Below the pieces are notes generated by a model that saw only the letters and a program-made list of their open reading frames with translations, did no database searches and was not told where the DNA came from. Made by a program: the position numbers and the translations under genes. Shown here piece after piece: positions 52,864 through 62,801 of a DNA stretch of 64,000 nucleotides; within the stretch, counting starts at the first letter, position 1, and every line of letters starts with the position of its first letter. The DNA comes from an uncultured Christensenellaceae bacterium (GTDB lineage Bacteria; Bacillota; Clostridia; Christensenellales; Borkfalkiaceae). The stretch lies in assembly GCA_910588685.1 (NCBI GenBank), contig CAJUPX010000003.1, forward strand, positions 1 to 64,000, given 5' to 3'.

Positions 52864-54852
52864 TCACATCAACAGAATAAAACAACCGCCCTGTACGCTT
52901 CTTGCAATAAAACAATGATGTTTGCCATCAACCGTTTCATACCAGTCGGAAAAAGGCACTCTGTCGGGGCTTTCGATTAAGAATTTATATATCGGCGATA
53001 TTACACGCTTTTGTTTTCCCAAATTATCGGTTAGACTTGCCGCCCACAAAAGCCAGTCGCTCTTTGTGTACCCCTTTCTGCTGTCGAGCGGTATTCCGTA
53101 TTCTGCCGACTTTGTAAGGCAATAGTCGATTTCTTTTTCCAGCAAGCTTTGGGGGAACAAGCCGAGTTTGAATATTTTATCAAATGCAAAATTGTATTTA
53201 AGAGAGAAAGTATCTTCTCCGCTGTCCCACGTAAGGGGTGAATGGTCGAACCTTATCATAAATTCACAAATCTCACCCGCATACTTTTCGGCTATTTTCC
53301 TGTACTTTCCATTACCCGTCAGTTCGGCATATGCAGCTATACCGACAGTTGCCTTAATGGCAAGATTTAAATTGTTTTTAAGGTGCCCTGCAAAATCGTC
53401 CGTGCAGAGTTGATCTTCCGGTTTAAGCCCGTATTTAACGAGATATTCAACCCACTTAGCGCACAAATCTTGATTGTCTTCAAAAAACTTATTGTTATTC
53501 TCTGCACGGCAGCACGCCAAAAATAGAATCAGCATATTTGCACATTCTTCCACCGGCATCTGATATTTAAAGTCGTATGCGTCGAATTTGGAAGGCAAGA
53601 GATATATCGGAGAATGAGTATTTACAAAAGCTCTTTCGTTGTAGTTGCCGTGATAATGCCCTTTATCACCTTTAAGTCCATATACCTGCCCTGCGCAAAT
53701 AGGATATGTACCCACGTCATGCGGCGCAAAATCATATTTCCATACAGGCATTCTTGCAAACTTTAATATGGGACGCATCATCCCTTTTACAAGTTCGGGG
53801 TTGTATAACAGATACAACGGCGCCGAAGGATAACTTACGTCTACCGTTGCAATGCAACCGTTTGAACCGCATTCTTTGGATAAAAACAACACATTGCCGT
53901 CATTGTCACAAACGAGTTTATGAGCGCCTATGCTTTGGCGTAAACTTGCGTACAGTATCCTTATATATTCATCCCCGTATCTATCCGCCTTGTCTTTTAT
54001 ATTTTTATCAAACGCTTTCAGTTTTTCATCTATTGCGCCCGTATTTTCAAAAACATACCCAAGAGCATTTAAAATAGTATTATTCTTTAAATAATAACCT
54101 TTCAGATAGTCGCCAAAATAATCGATAGAAGCACCCTCGTCAAAGCCGAGCATGACAACGCCGTTATTATTGTTATTTATCGAGCCTATATACTTTTCCT
54201 CTCCCTTGTTTGCAAAGCGGTTTAGTCCCGCAGACAGGTAAACGGCAAGGTCGCTTTCGTCAAGAATATACGCCGTTTCGCCCGACAGATACCACCATCC
54301 CCAATCCGCACCTATCAAATCGTGCGCATTGGATAACGGGAGTTGTCTTTTTAATCCCATAAAAGCCGCTTCGTACGAATCGAGCGGCATAACGCCTCCC
54401 CTGACCGATTTGTTGCCGTTCTCGGGGATATCGTTATACGCAACACGCCTGTTGACAAACACGGAAAGTGCGGCGTTCTTATCCCCTTGTATACTGTATT
54501 TTATATAGCATACAGGCATTGACAAAAGCTGTAAATCGTTAAGCGGAAGCGGTGAAACAAAGCTCAGCTTCAATTTAACTTTTCCCGCCGTAAATTCATA
54601 GTCGGTGGTAAACGCAGTAACTTCAACAGACGTCTGTTCGGCTTTCTTAACTCCGCAGTTTATATAATCTTCTGCGTTGCCCATAAAGCAGTACGTTTCG
54701 CCGTTTGTCTTTATAAATCCGTAAATTTTCTTTTCCGCACCGAACCAGCTTTTAATATTGCTTTCGTTCAAATTGTCCGTAGTTGACCAGAGCGAATAGT
54801 TCGGGTCTTTTATAAACAGCGGATATGCGGGGAGCTTTCTGTCGTTATTCAT
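52864..54852 (-). CDS. DUF4965/DUF5127 (glutaminase A-like) six-hairpin protein
   Basis: A 662-residue protein. The opening LPAYPLFIKDPNYSLWSTTD and DLIGADWGWWYL fit the DUF4964/DUF5127 N-terminal domains. NGCIATVDVSYPSAPLYLLY, DVGTYPICAGQVYG and CANMLILFLA fit the DUF4965 six-hairpin core. The C-terminal helical part includes DWLLWAASLTDN. The family was first linked to fungal glutaminase A, but bacterial members sit in glycosidase loci, so a glycan-active role is likely here. No signal peptide. Confidence 0.82.
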   Translation of the reverse strand: MNNDRKLPAYPLFIKDPNYSLWSTTDNLNESNIKSWFGAEKKIYGFIKTNGETYCFMGNAEDYINCGVKKAEQTSVEVTAFTTDYEFTAGKVKLKLSFVSPLPLNDLQLLSMPVCYIKYSIQGDKNAALSVFVNRRVAYNDIPENGNKSVRGGVMPLDSYEAAFMGLKRQLPLSNAHDLIGADWGWWYLSGETAYILDESDLAVYLSAGLNRFANKGEEKYIGSINNNNNGVVMLGFDEGASIDYFGDYLKGYYLKNNTILNALGYVFENTGAIDEKLKAFDKNIKDKADRYGDEYIRILYASLRQSIGAHKLVCDNDGNVLFLSKECGSNGCIATVDVSYPSAPLYLLYNPELVKGMMRPILKFARMPVWKYDFAPHDVGTYPICAGQVYGLKGDKGHYHGNYNERAFVNTHSPIYLLPSKFDAYDFKYQMPVEECANMLILFLACCRAENNNKFFEDNQDLCAKWVEYLVKYGLKPEDQLCTDDFAGHLKNNLNLAIKATVGIAAYAELTGNGKYRKIAEKYAGEICEFMIRFDHSPLTWDSGEDTFSLKYNFAFDKIFKLGLFPQSLLEKEIDYCLTKSAEYGIPLDSRKGYTKSDWLLWAASLTDNLGKQKRVISPIYKFLIESPDRVPFSDWYETVDGKHHCFIARSVQGGCFILLM

Positions 54853-55870
54853 ATTTCTTTATTTCCCTTGATATAATTGCAAATAAATCGTCGGCTATTT
54901 TCTGTACGCCTTCTATGTTAGGATGTAATACGTCGGAGCAAAGATATTTCGGTCCGTCCAAAATATCAAGTCCGTTTATATAGGTAACGTTCGGTAAGTT
55001 TGCCTTTCTTATCCTTTGTTCCATTGTACTGCGCCAGGGCTTAGAACGAACTCCGCCTTTCAAGAAGTCGTTGTCGCAATAAAATGGAGAAATCATAAAT
55101 ATAGGTTTATCGGAATGTTTTTTCGCAATATTTTCCAGAACGTAATCTACACGTTCCGCAACTTTTTCCATTTCCCAGTCGAGTACGTTTATTCCGAGCT
55201 CAATCACGGCAATATTCCATTCAAGCGATGAAACATAATCAATCGTTTCGTGTTCTATTCGGCAATGTCCCGCCATGCCTAAATTATATACGTCGTAATT
55301 TAATCTGCTGCCTATTATCGAAGCAAACGAATGCGACATATCGAGAGCGTTACTGCCGTGGGTTATCGACGAACCGTAAAACAATATCTTTTTTTCGGGC
55401 ACTTCGCTCTTTTCGGGAGGGCGCACGTCGCCGATAACGTCCAGCAACTCATATCTCCCCCTGTCAAAAATAAAGCGCACAACTTCGGGTGAAAATCCGT
55501 CGTTCGGTCTCATTTTTCTTAATGCGTCGAGATTTACGGAGCGTTTAATGACAAAATCTTTCGGCTCTTTTCCTACACAGTTATCTACTACGGAATCGTT
55601 CCAGCCGCCTTGAATACTGCCCCTGAAAACTTGAAAAGCGTTATTTACGTCATCGTCTTCGAATTTACGCATGCGGATAGTTGCGTTTTCGCCGCTGTTG
55701 ATTACAAAGCGCAGTTCGACGCCCGTTCCGTATCTTGCAACGTTATACGCATCCTTGCCGCCTTCAAACTTCTCTGCCACACTTTTAGGAAAGCGCAACC
55801 AGCTTGCGCCGCCGTTGTGTCCATCGACCAGCTCGGCAACGTTATGAACTTCAATGTTTTTAAATTTCAT
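54845..55870 (-). CDS. SGNH/GDSL hydrolase with an N-terminal beta-sandwich
   Basis: A 341-residue esterase. The N-terminal ~150 residues are a beta-sandwich as in CE2-type acetylesterases. The SGNH domain has LFYGSSITHGSNA (nucleophile serine), NLGMAGHCRIE (block II), ELGINVLDW (block III) and SDVLHPNIEG (catalytic Asp-x-x-His). It probably deacetylates sugars. Its stop overlaps the start of the DUF4965 gene by eight bases. Confidence 0.88.
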   Translation of the reverse strand: MKFKNIEVHNVAELVDGHNGGASWLRFPKSVAEKFEGGKDAYNVARYGTGVELRFVINSGENATIRMRKFEDDDVNNAFQVFRGSIQGGWNDSVVDNCVGKEPKDFVIKRSVNLDALRKMRPNDGFSPEVVRFIFDRGRYELLDVIGDVRPPEKSEVPEKKILFYGSSITHGSNALDMSHSFASIIGSRLNYDVYNLGMAGHCRIEHETIDYVSSLEWNIAVIELGINVLDWEMEKVAERVDYVLENIAKKHSDKPIFMISPFYCDNDFLKGGVRSKPWRSTMEQRIRKANLPNVTYINGLDILDGPKYLCSDVLHPNIEGVQKIADDLFAIISREIKKYE

Positions 55871-55871
55871 T

Positions 55872-57620
55872 TTATTTTACCCCCAAATCAGGTTTATCTG
55901 TAAATTCTACTGTCGGCTCACCCTTTAAGCCGTCCGATTCAAACAATATCAGAGTGTTGTTACCGCTCTTTAAAACCGATGCCGGAACATAGAGAGTTTT
56001 CTGCGGGCCTACTTCCCAATATCTGCCGAGATTAAAACCGTTTAAAACCGCAAAACCTTTTTTAAAATTGTCTGTTCTAAGGAAGCTGTCGCAATGCGTT
56101 CCTTCAAGCGTAAATTCAAATTTGAAAAAGCTCTCACCTTTGCCGCTATCTTTGACGCCGAATACAATCTTATCAAGATTATCCATTGGCAACGGGTAGG
56201 CGTTCCAGCCGAAATGAATTTTACCGTCGATAAGGCATCTGCCTGCAATACCTTTTTTGCGTATCATTTTCGGTCCAAAATTTGTCCTACCCATATTTTC
56301 GCATACAACGGACAAGATATCGTCCTTTTTTGCCGAGAACTCAACTTCGTAAGGCATATCGTTTACATATACCGTACCGAAACAACAATCGTTTACATAC
56401 ACCTGCGCCCTGTCGCCTATACTTTCAAACGAAATCTTTACGCTGTCATAATCACGATTCAACTGCGTACGGTAGACAATATAGCCATAGCCTACGCCGT
56501 ATTCTTCCATACATTTCGGCACATCGGAATATTGCGGCGAAGACAGTTTTTCAAGATTGTCGAAAAGATACGCGCACTCGACTGCCTTGTGTTTGCCGTA
56601 TGCTGCCTTCTTTCTGTTACCAGGCAACGGCGGCAAAGCTCCGTCGGTATGTTTTTGTATAACATCTCTGACTGCCAGATACTTGGGAGTTACGTCTCCG
56701 CATTCGGTTAAAAGCGCATCGTAGTCGTAGCTTGTTACGTCGGGGGCAAATTTTTCATAATGATTTGCACCGCTCGTAAAACCGAAATTCGTACCGCCTA
56801 TAAACATATACATATTGACGCTGCCTTTTTGTAGCATATCGTCAACCGTTTTTGCATAATCTTCCGCATCAGTCGTGTGATGCGCTTCGTCGCCCCAAGC
56901 GTCAAACCAGCCGTTCCACATTTCCATACACATTTTAGGGCTGTCGGGAAAAAATTCATCGTGAGCGGCAAAGTTTTCTTCTACACGGCTTCCGAAATTC
57001 AGCGTGGATAAACAACCGTCTACCGTACCGTCCAAAATATCGGTGCGTTTTGTTCCGTCGGAAGTAAAAAGCGGTATGTCTATTCCGTTTTCACGGTATA
57101 TTTTAACAAGGTCGGACAGGTACTTTTTGTCGTCGCCGTAATAGCCGTACTCATTTTCAACCTGCATCATTATGACGTTGCCGCCGTTAGTAAAAAGAAG
57201 TGGACGCACCTCTTCAAATATTCTTTGAAGATATTGCTTAAACCGCCCCATATATACGGGGTTACTGCAACGAATTTCCATTTCGGGAAGAGTTTGCAAC
57301 CACCATGGCAACCCGCCGAATTCCCATTCCGCACAAATATAAGGACCGGGGCGAACAATAGCCATAAGCCCGTACTTCTGAGCTTTCTTTAAAAATTCGG
57401 CAACATTTAAAATGCCGGAAAAATCAAACTCGCCCATTCTTTTTTCGTGCATATTCCAGGCACAATAGGTTTCAACCGTATTGCAACCGAGCGCAACCAT
57501 TTTACCGAAAATATCGTCCCACGTGTCGGGAAGATTGCGAAAATAATGTACCGCACCCGATATTATTTTAACAGGCTTTCCGTCCTTGATAAATTCTTTT
57601 CCTGTTATTTCAAACTTCAT
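55872..57620 (-). CDS. beta-galactosidase, GH35
   Basis: A 582-residue GH35 enzyme. RPGPYICAEWEFGGLPWWL, MMQVENEYGYYG (acid/base glutamate) and MCMEMWNGWFDAWG (nucleophile glutamate) are intact. C-terminal jelly-roll domains (for example FNLGRYWEVGPQKTLYVP) complete it. No signal peptide. It releases terminal beta-galactose inside the cell, one base before the esterase gene. Confidence 0.95.
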   Translation of the reverse strand: MKFEITGKEFIKDGKPVKIISGAVHYFRNLPDTWDDIFGKMVALGCNTVETYCAWNMHEKRMGEFDFSGILNVAEFLKKAQKYGLMAIVRPGPYICAEWEFGGLPWWLQTLPEMEIRCSNPVYMGRFKQYLQRIFEEVRPLLFTNGGNVIMMQVENEYGYYGDDKKYLSDLVKIYRENGIDIPLFTSDGTKRTDILDGTVDGCLSTLNFGSRVEENFAAHDEFFPDSPKMCMEMWNGWFDAWGDEAHHTTDAEDYAKTVDDMLQKGSVNMYMFIGGTNFGFTSGANHYEKFAPDVTSYDYDALLTECGDVTPKYLAVRDVIQKHTDGALPPLPGNRKKAAYGKHKAVECAYLFDNLEKLSSPQYSDVPKCMEEYGVGYGYIVYRTQLNRDYDSVKISFESIGDRAQVYVNDCCFGTVYVNDMPYEVEFSAKKDDILSVVCENMGRTNFGPKMIRKKGIAGRCLIDGKIHFGWNAYPLPMDNLDKIVFGVKDSGKGESFFKFEFTLEGTHCDSFLRTDNFKKGFAVLNGFNLGRYWEVGPQKTLYVPASVLKSGNNTLILFESDGLKGEPTVEFTDKPDLGVK

Positions 57621-57626
57621 TTTAAA

Positions 57627-60356
57627 CTACTCCGCCACAATTTTTATACCGTCGCGTATTCCGCCGTAAGGCGCATCGCGGTTAAATAGTAGTATGCGCA
57701 CTTCAACTCTGTCTCCCGTCTTTAAATCTACGGGGAAGCTGACAGACTTTTCGCTACCGGTAAAATTCTTTTCGGAATATACACACTTACCGGAAATATA
57801 TACCTCCGTTTCATCCGAAACGTAATTTATTAAATTCATTTCGAATTTGTTTCCCTTTGGCGCGGTAATGAAAGTGCGGTATATCCTATATCCGCTATGA
57901 AAATCATTCTGGTGCGAGCCGGCAACGTTTATAGGAATAAAACTGTTGAAATCGTTATCCGCAATCTTTACAAGCGGATCTGGGCGTTCATTGTAAATAT
58001 CCGACATCGTAAAATCCGATATGGTAACGTTAGGCGCTGCGTTCAACAGCGGCAACCCTTCGTGACGGACAAGTGTAAACTTCACAGTTGCATCCGGCAA
58101 ACCCTTGCACTGTACTTTTAAAGCAGCCTCTTCTCCTTCATTTGCTGAAACGAGAGCCATACACTTTCCGTTAAAAAGTCTGCGTTTGCTGTCTGTTTCC
58201 GATTCGTGGCTGTTTGGATTTCCGTTGCCCACTCCGCGCACGAACAAGCTTCCCTGCGAAATAAATTCGATTAAATCGTCCGAATAAGGAATATCCGTTC
58301 CCTCACTGTCTACAAGGGAAACTATTACTTCAACCGTATCCTGACCGTCGTCCGCTATATAGCTGCGGGGGCATACGATTTTGATTTGCTTTGCTTTTCC
58401 CGCAGTTTTTACGGTATCTTTGCAGAGAATATTCCCCTTTTCGTCATAACCGACGGCAACCACTTGACCTTGTTCAAAATCAACTTGCCATTCGGGAGTA
58501 TTTATACAGCCTGACTGCTTTTTGCCGTAAGAAATTCCGTTTACAAACAATTCCGTTTGAGAACAATTAGTAGGCACGGCAATGCGCACTTTTTCGCCGA
58601 CTTTAAAATTCCAGCTTTCGGGAATTATTTTCAGAGTCGGTTCAACGGAATAGCACGCCTTGGCATAATAATATCCGTCTTTGGGAATACCGCACAGATC
58701 CATTAGCCCAAACTGACTTGTTACTGACGGCCATTTGTACGGAGTAGGTTCGCCCTGATAGTCAAAGCCTGTCCACAATGCAATCCCCGCAAACCATTCG
58801 TGTTGCAACGCAAAATTCCAAGACTGTCTTACAGTCTGCCCCCAAGGCACACATTCACCATCGTACCCTTTGAGCTTATGCGCTTCATTATCAGTTTTGT
58901 AACAGCCTCTTGTAGAAACAACGCTTGCATTTTCAGAGCCGAAAACAGGCTGTAACGGATATTTTTTATGAAATTCGGGAATATTGGCAATGGCATAATT
59001 TATACCTGTAATATCAGTTTCCTGCCCCGCTCCGTCCATATTGCCGTTAATCGCACATGTAAAAAGTCTTGTATCGTCCAGACTGCGTACAAATGCTTTT
59101 AGACGTCTATAAATGTTTGCGCCCGTTTCGGTATTTTGAAGAGGTTCCTCGTTAAATAACGACCAAAAAATTACGGACGGATGATTACGGTCGCGCTTTA
59201 TAAAGCTCTCTATATTTTTTAAATTATCCCCCTCTTCGAAACGGCGGTTTTCGTCTATAACTATCAGCCCTAACCTGTCGCAAGCATCTAAAACAGCCTT
59301 TGCGGGGGGATTGTGAGCACATCTGTAGGCATTTGCACCCATTGACTTTACAAGGTTTACGCAATAATCCTGAATCGAATCGGGAATAGCAACGCCCACT
59401 CCGCCGTAAGTCTGATGACAGCAAATTCCCTTTAATTTCAACGGTCTGCCGTTGAGCATAAATCCCTTTTCGGGCGAAACGCTGAAAGTACGGAAACCCG
59501 TAGTGACGTTGTCTTCATCTGTTTTCAGTCCGTCCGAATATACGCTTACGCTAACCCTGTACAAGTTCGGTGAATCTACGTCCCACAAATCCGGCGAATT
59601 AACTTCAAACGAAAGTTGCTTTTCAATCTTTGCGCAAGGTTGCAATTTAACCGAAAGCAATTGGCTTTTAGCTATTAGCTTATCGCCACGAAACAACTCC
59701 GCCTCGATTTTTGTATCGGCATCTGAATATCCGCTGTTTTCGACTTCAACCGAAACAAGAGTTTTCCATTGCCGGACGTCAACTTTATTGCTACGGACAA
59801 AAACGCCGTTATGCCCGATATGAACCGCTTCTTTTACATAAAGTTTTACGTACCGGTAAATACCTGCACCTTCATACCACCAGCCTTCGCTTGACTTACC
59901 GTCTATATGCACGGCAACAACATTGGTTGCAAACTTTCCGAAATTAACGTAATCCGTTATATCGATTACCGTTTCCGTATATGCGCTGAAAGAACGGGAT
60001 ACAAGCGAGCCGTTTACATAGAACTCCGCATATACCGCCGTTCCTTCAAAGCAAATTAAAATCTGTTTTCCTTTATACTTCTCGTCAAGACAAAATGTCT
60101 TTCTGTACCAACCGTTTTCGCTATCAAGATATCCTCCCGACAACGAATTATCAGCGGAATATTTACCGCTTAATTTATAATCGTGCGGAAGGTCGACGCC
60201 AGCCCAAACGCTGTCGTCATAAATTCTGCCCGCTGCTCCTAACGTCCCGCCCGTTTTACAAGCCGAGCAAGCCGCAACGTGGCTTTTTAAAGTATCTGTT
60301 TCCGGTTCACCACGAAAGAACTTCCATTCTCTGTCAAAGTTATATACTACTCTCAT
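57627..60356 (-). CDS. beta-galactosidase, GH2
   Basis: A 909-residue GH2 enzyme. The N-terminal sugar-binding domain has DLPHDYKLSG and NGWYRKTF. The TIM barrel has DRNHPSVIFWSLFNEEP (acid/base glutamate) and PVFGSENASVV (nucleophile glutamate). It is followed by immunoglobulin-like and DUF4982/Big-type domains. The KGICCHQTYGGVG strand is typical. It precedes the GH35 gene by 6 bp and may act on a different linkage. Confidence 0.94.
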   Translation of the reverse strand: MRVVYNFDREWKFFRGEPETDTLKSHVAACSACKTGGTLGAAGRIYDDSVWAGVDLPHDYKLSGKYSADNSLSGGYLDSENGWYRKTFCLDEKYKGKQILICFEGTAVYAEFYVNGSLVSRSFSAYTETVIDITDYVNFGKFATNVVAVHIDGKSSEGWWYEGAGIYRYVKLYVKEAVHIGHNGVFVRSNKVDVRQWKTLVSVEVENSGYSDADTKIEAELFRGDKLIAKSQLLSVKLQPCAKIEKQLSFEVNSPDLWDVDSPNLYRVSVSVYSDGLKTDEDNVTTGFRTFSVSPEKGFMLNGRPLKLKGICCHQTYGGVGVAIPDSIQDYCVNLVKSMGANAYRCAHNPPAKAVLDACDRLGLIVIDENRRFEEGDNLKNIESFIKRDRNHPSVIFWSLFNEEPLQNTETGANIYRRLKAFVRSLDDTRLFTCAINGNMDGAGQETDITGINYAIANIPEFHKKYPLQPVFGSENASVVSTRGCYKTDNEAHKLKGYDGECVPWGQTVRQSWNFALQHEWFAGIALWTGFDYQGEPTPYKWPSVTSQFGLMDLCGIPKDGYYYAKACYSVEPTLKIIPESWNFKVGEKVRIAVPTNCSQTELFVNGISYGKKQSGCINTPEWQVDFEQGQVVAVGYDEKGNILCKDTVKTAGKAKQIKIVCPRSYIADDGQDTVEVIVSLVDSEGTDIPYSDDLIEFISQGSLFVRGVGNGNPNSHESETDSKRRLFNGKCMALVSANEGEEAALKVQCKGLPDATVKFTLVRHEGLPLLNAAPNVTISDFTMSDIYNERPDPLVKIADNDFNSFIPINVAGSHQNDFHSGYRIYRTFITAPKGNKFEMNLINYVSDETEVYISGKCVYSEKNFTGSEKSVSFPVDLKTGDRVEVRILLFNRDAPYGGIRDGIKIVAE

Positions 60357-60366
60357 AATCTTACCT

Positions 60367-62787
60367 TTACAGGTTCTCCGTTAGTCTCATTTTAGCCGTT
60401 TTACTTAACTCCGACGACATAATCGCTGAAATGAAACCTTCTATGGTGCTTGTTTTCATTATAGCTTGTAACGCTCTGCTCTTGTAACCGACTTCTTCTT
60501 CCGTTTCCGTTAACATTTTCTTTGCAATGGCAAATTGCTTTTCAAACTCACTCTTTACACGGTATTTCACAGAAACCGAATATTCAGCTTCGGCATTGAA
60601 GATAAATTCCGCCGAAACACATTCTTTATACATTTTAACCGTATCGACAGATTCACCGTTGACATTCAAGAAAACTTCACCGTCGTCGATATTTCTGAAT
60701 TTAACTAAAATCTTCCTGTTTTTCGGCAAAACTTCTTTTAGCCCTTTGCCGTGTATACGCAGAGTCTGTACCCCTGTTCCTTCATTCTCAACGTTTTCCG
60801 TGGTAAACACCGTACTGTATTCTTCGGTACCGCCCGAAAGCCTGTTATCTTCAAAGAGCGTAAACTCTCCGTTGCCGCAAAAGACGTTTACTTCGAGCGT
60901 TTCAGGATTATCGGCGCAATTGCCTTTATCGAGCGACAAAGGGAAAATAGCGCCGCTTTTAGCAAGAACGGGAATACTTTCCTTACTTCTCAAAAATGTT
61001 ATATTTTTGCCGCCTTTACCGACGTAATATTCCATTCCTGTGAAAATATCCGTCCAATGCCCTTCGGGAAGCCACGCCTTTTGCTTTGCATAGCCGTCTT
61101 TTCCGCACTTTCCGGTTATCGGATATACGAGCATCTGTCCGCCGAATATATAGCCGTTTCTTTCTTTATACGCCTCTTCGTCCTTCCATTCGTAATAGAG
61201 CGGCTCTATCAGCGCTATGCCGTCGGTATGCGTACGTTTTGAGCAGGAATACAGAAATGGTATCATTCTATGCCGCAATCTCATAGCCTCGGCAACAAGA
61301 TTACCGACACCGTCCTTATACGCCCAAGGCTCCTTTGTTATTGTCTGTCCGTTCATCGAATGCAGTCTGTTTATAGGGCTGAACACACCAAACTGCTCGA
61401 ACCGCAAAAACAACTCGCCGTCTGTCTTTACATTAAGATGACCGCCAATATCGTGGCTCCACCAAGTGTAGCCGACGTTGCTTGCGGTAAAAGTGAAATA
61501 GGAAATATATTTCAAAGTTTTCCAAGTCGCCCAACTATCCCCTGAAAAGCCCAGCGGATACCTATGAGAACCTATCCCGGAATATCTTGAAAGTATGAGC
61601 GGACACGTATGACACTTGGCATTATCAAGATAATGATAGTGATTTAACGACCACAGCGGATCCAGTCCTGCTATATCGGACTTTGTCCCCTGCTGCCAGT
61701 CTATCCACCAAAAATCAACGCCGTCTTTCTCATACGGTCTATGCAGTATTTTAAAGTAAGCGTTAATAAAATCGGCATTTGCAATATTAAACGGAACTCT
61801 TTCACCCGTATTTGGATTAACCCCGAGCGCTTTGGCAAATTCGGGATACATATCCTCAAACCAACGCACTCCGTCTGCGGGGTGAACGTTTAAAGTCACC
61901 GCTAAATTTTTACGTTTTAACTCTTTTAAAAAATTTTTATAATCGGGAAATAAATTTTTGTTCCAACTGTACCCCGTCCAGCCGTTTTTGCCGCCGAAAA
62001 ACTCTGTATCACGACTGAGCTCGGTAATTTTCTTTTCACTATCAAGATTGTTCGAATAATGCCAATCCATATCGATAGTAGCAACGGTCAACGGAATATC
62101 GTAATCTTCGAATTTCTGCATAAGCCGCAGGTACTCATCCTGAGTATAGGCATAGTACCTGCTCCACCAATTGCCGAGTACAAATCTTGGAATTAAAGGA
62201 ACGTTACCCGTCAATGAATACAGTGCCTTAACAGCCCCTCTGTAATCGTTTCCGAATGCAAATACGTATCTGTCTATACCCGCGCCTTTTTCCGGAAGCA
62301 CTTCACCGTTTTCACCGAGCGACAGCGAAGAAACGTCATCGAAATAAGCAACACCACTCCGCGAACATACGCCGGTGCCTAATTTCAACCTGCTTCCGCC
62401 GCTACTTTCCACCGAAGATCTGTATATATCACCGTCATAGCAATCCAACGTACGCGCCGTACCGAGAAGATTGCCATCGTTTTTTATCGGAAGTATATTT
62501 CCATCCAGAACAATTCGACAGTCTGCCAAACGTTTTTTCAGCACGAGCGTACAGTCCGTCGTGACGATTGACAGCCCTTCTTCCGACGGCTCAACTGAAA
62601 AATCCTGCTTTGGCATATTGCGAAACCACACCGATTGCGTTGCGCAATCTCTGAATGCTTTTAAACGATTTTTTTCAACACGGAAAAGCCTGTCTCCGAG
62701 AACAGTTACCCTGTAATCTCTCCATAGTATAACGTTTTCCTTTAAAGCAACCGGTGCAGTTTGTACTTTTAAATGACTATCTAACAT
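60367..62787 (-). CDS. alpha-glucosidase/alpha-xylosidase, GH31
   Basis: An 806-residue GH31 enzyme. The nucleophile aspartate is in WWIDWQQGTKSD and the acid/base in GFSGDSWATW. SRYSGIGSHRYPLGF and WWSHDIGGH complete the active site. The N-terminal beta-sandwich covers about residues 1-200 and the C-terminal beta domains start near 590. With GH3, GH35 and GH36 it could act on xyloglucan-type side chains, but alpha-glucosidase activity is equally possible. Confidence 0.93.
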   Translation of the reverse strand: MLDSHLKVQTAPVALKENVILWRDYRVTVLGDRLFRVEKNRLKAFRDCATQSVWFRNMPKQDFSVEPSEEGLSIVTTDCTLVLKKRLADCRIVLDGNILPIKNDGNLLGTARTLDCYDGDIYRSSVESSGGSRLKLGTGVCSRSGVAYFDDVSSLSLGENGEVLPEKGAGIDRYVFAFGNDYRGAVKALYSLTGNVPLIPRFVLGNWWSRYYAYTQDEYLRLMQKFEDYDIPLTVATIDMDWHYSNNLDSEKKITELSRDTEFFGGKNGWTGYSWNKNLFPDYKNFLKELKRKNLAVTLNVHPADGVRWFEDMYPEFAKALGVNPNTGERVPFNIANADFINAYFKILHRPYEKDGVDFWWIDWQQGTKSDIAGLDPLWSLNHYHYLDNAKCHTCPLILSRYSGIGSHRYPLGFSGDSWATWKTLKYISYFTFTASNVGYTWWSHDIGGHLNVKTDGELFLRFEQFGVFSPINRLHSMNGQTITKEPWAYKDGVGNLVAEAMRLRHRMIPFLYSCSKRTHTDGIALIEPLYYEWKDEEAYKERNGYIFGGQMLVYPITGKCGKDGYAKQKAWLPEGHWTDIFTGMEYYVGKGGKNITFLRSKESIPVLAKSGAIFPLSLDKGNCADNPETLEVNVFCGNGEFTLFEDNRLSGGTEEYSTVFTTENVENEGTGVQTLRIHGKGLKEVLPKNRKILVKFRNIDDGEVFLNVNGESVDTVKMYKECVSAEFIFNAEAEYSVSVKYRVKSEFEKQFAIAKKMLTETEEEVGYKSRALQAIMKTSTIEGFISAIMSSELSKTAKMRLTENL

Positions 62788-62801
62788 ATTTGCCTTAAAC
62801 T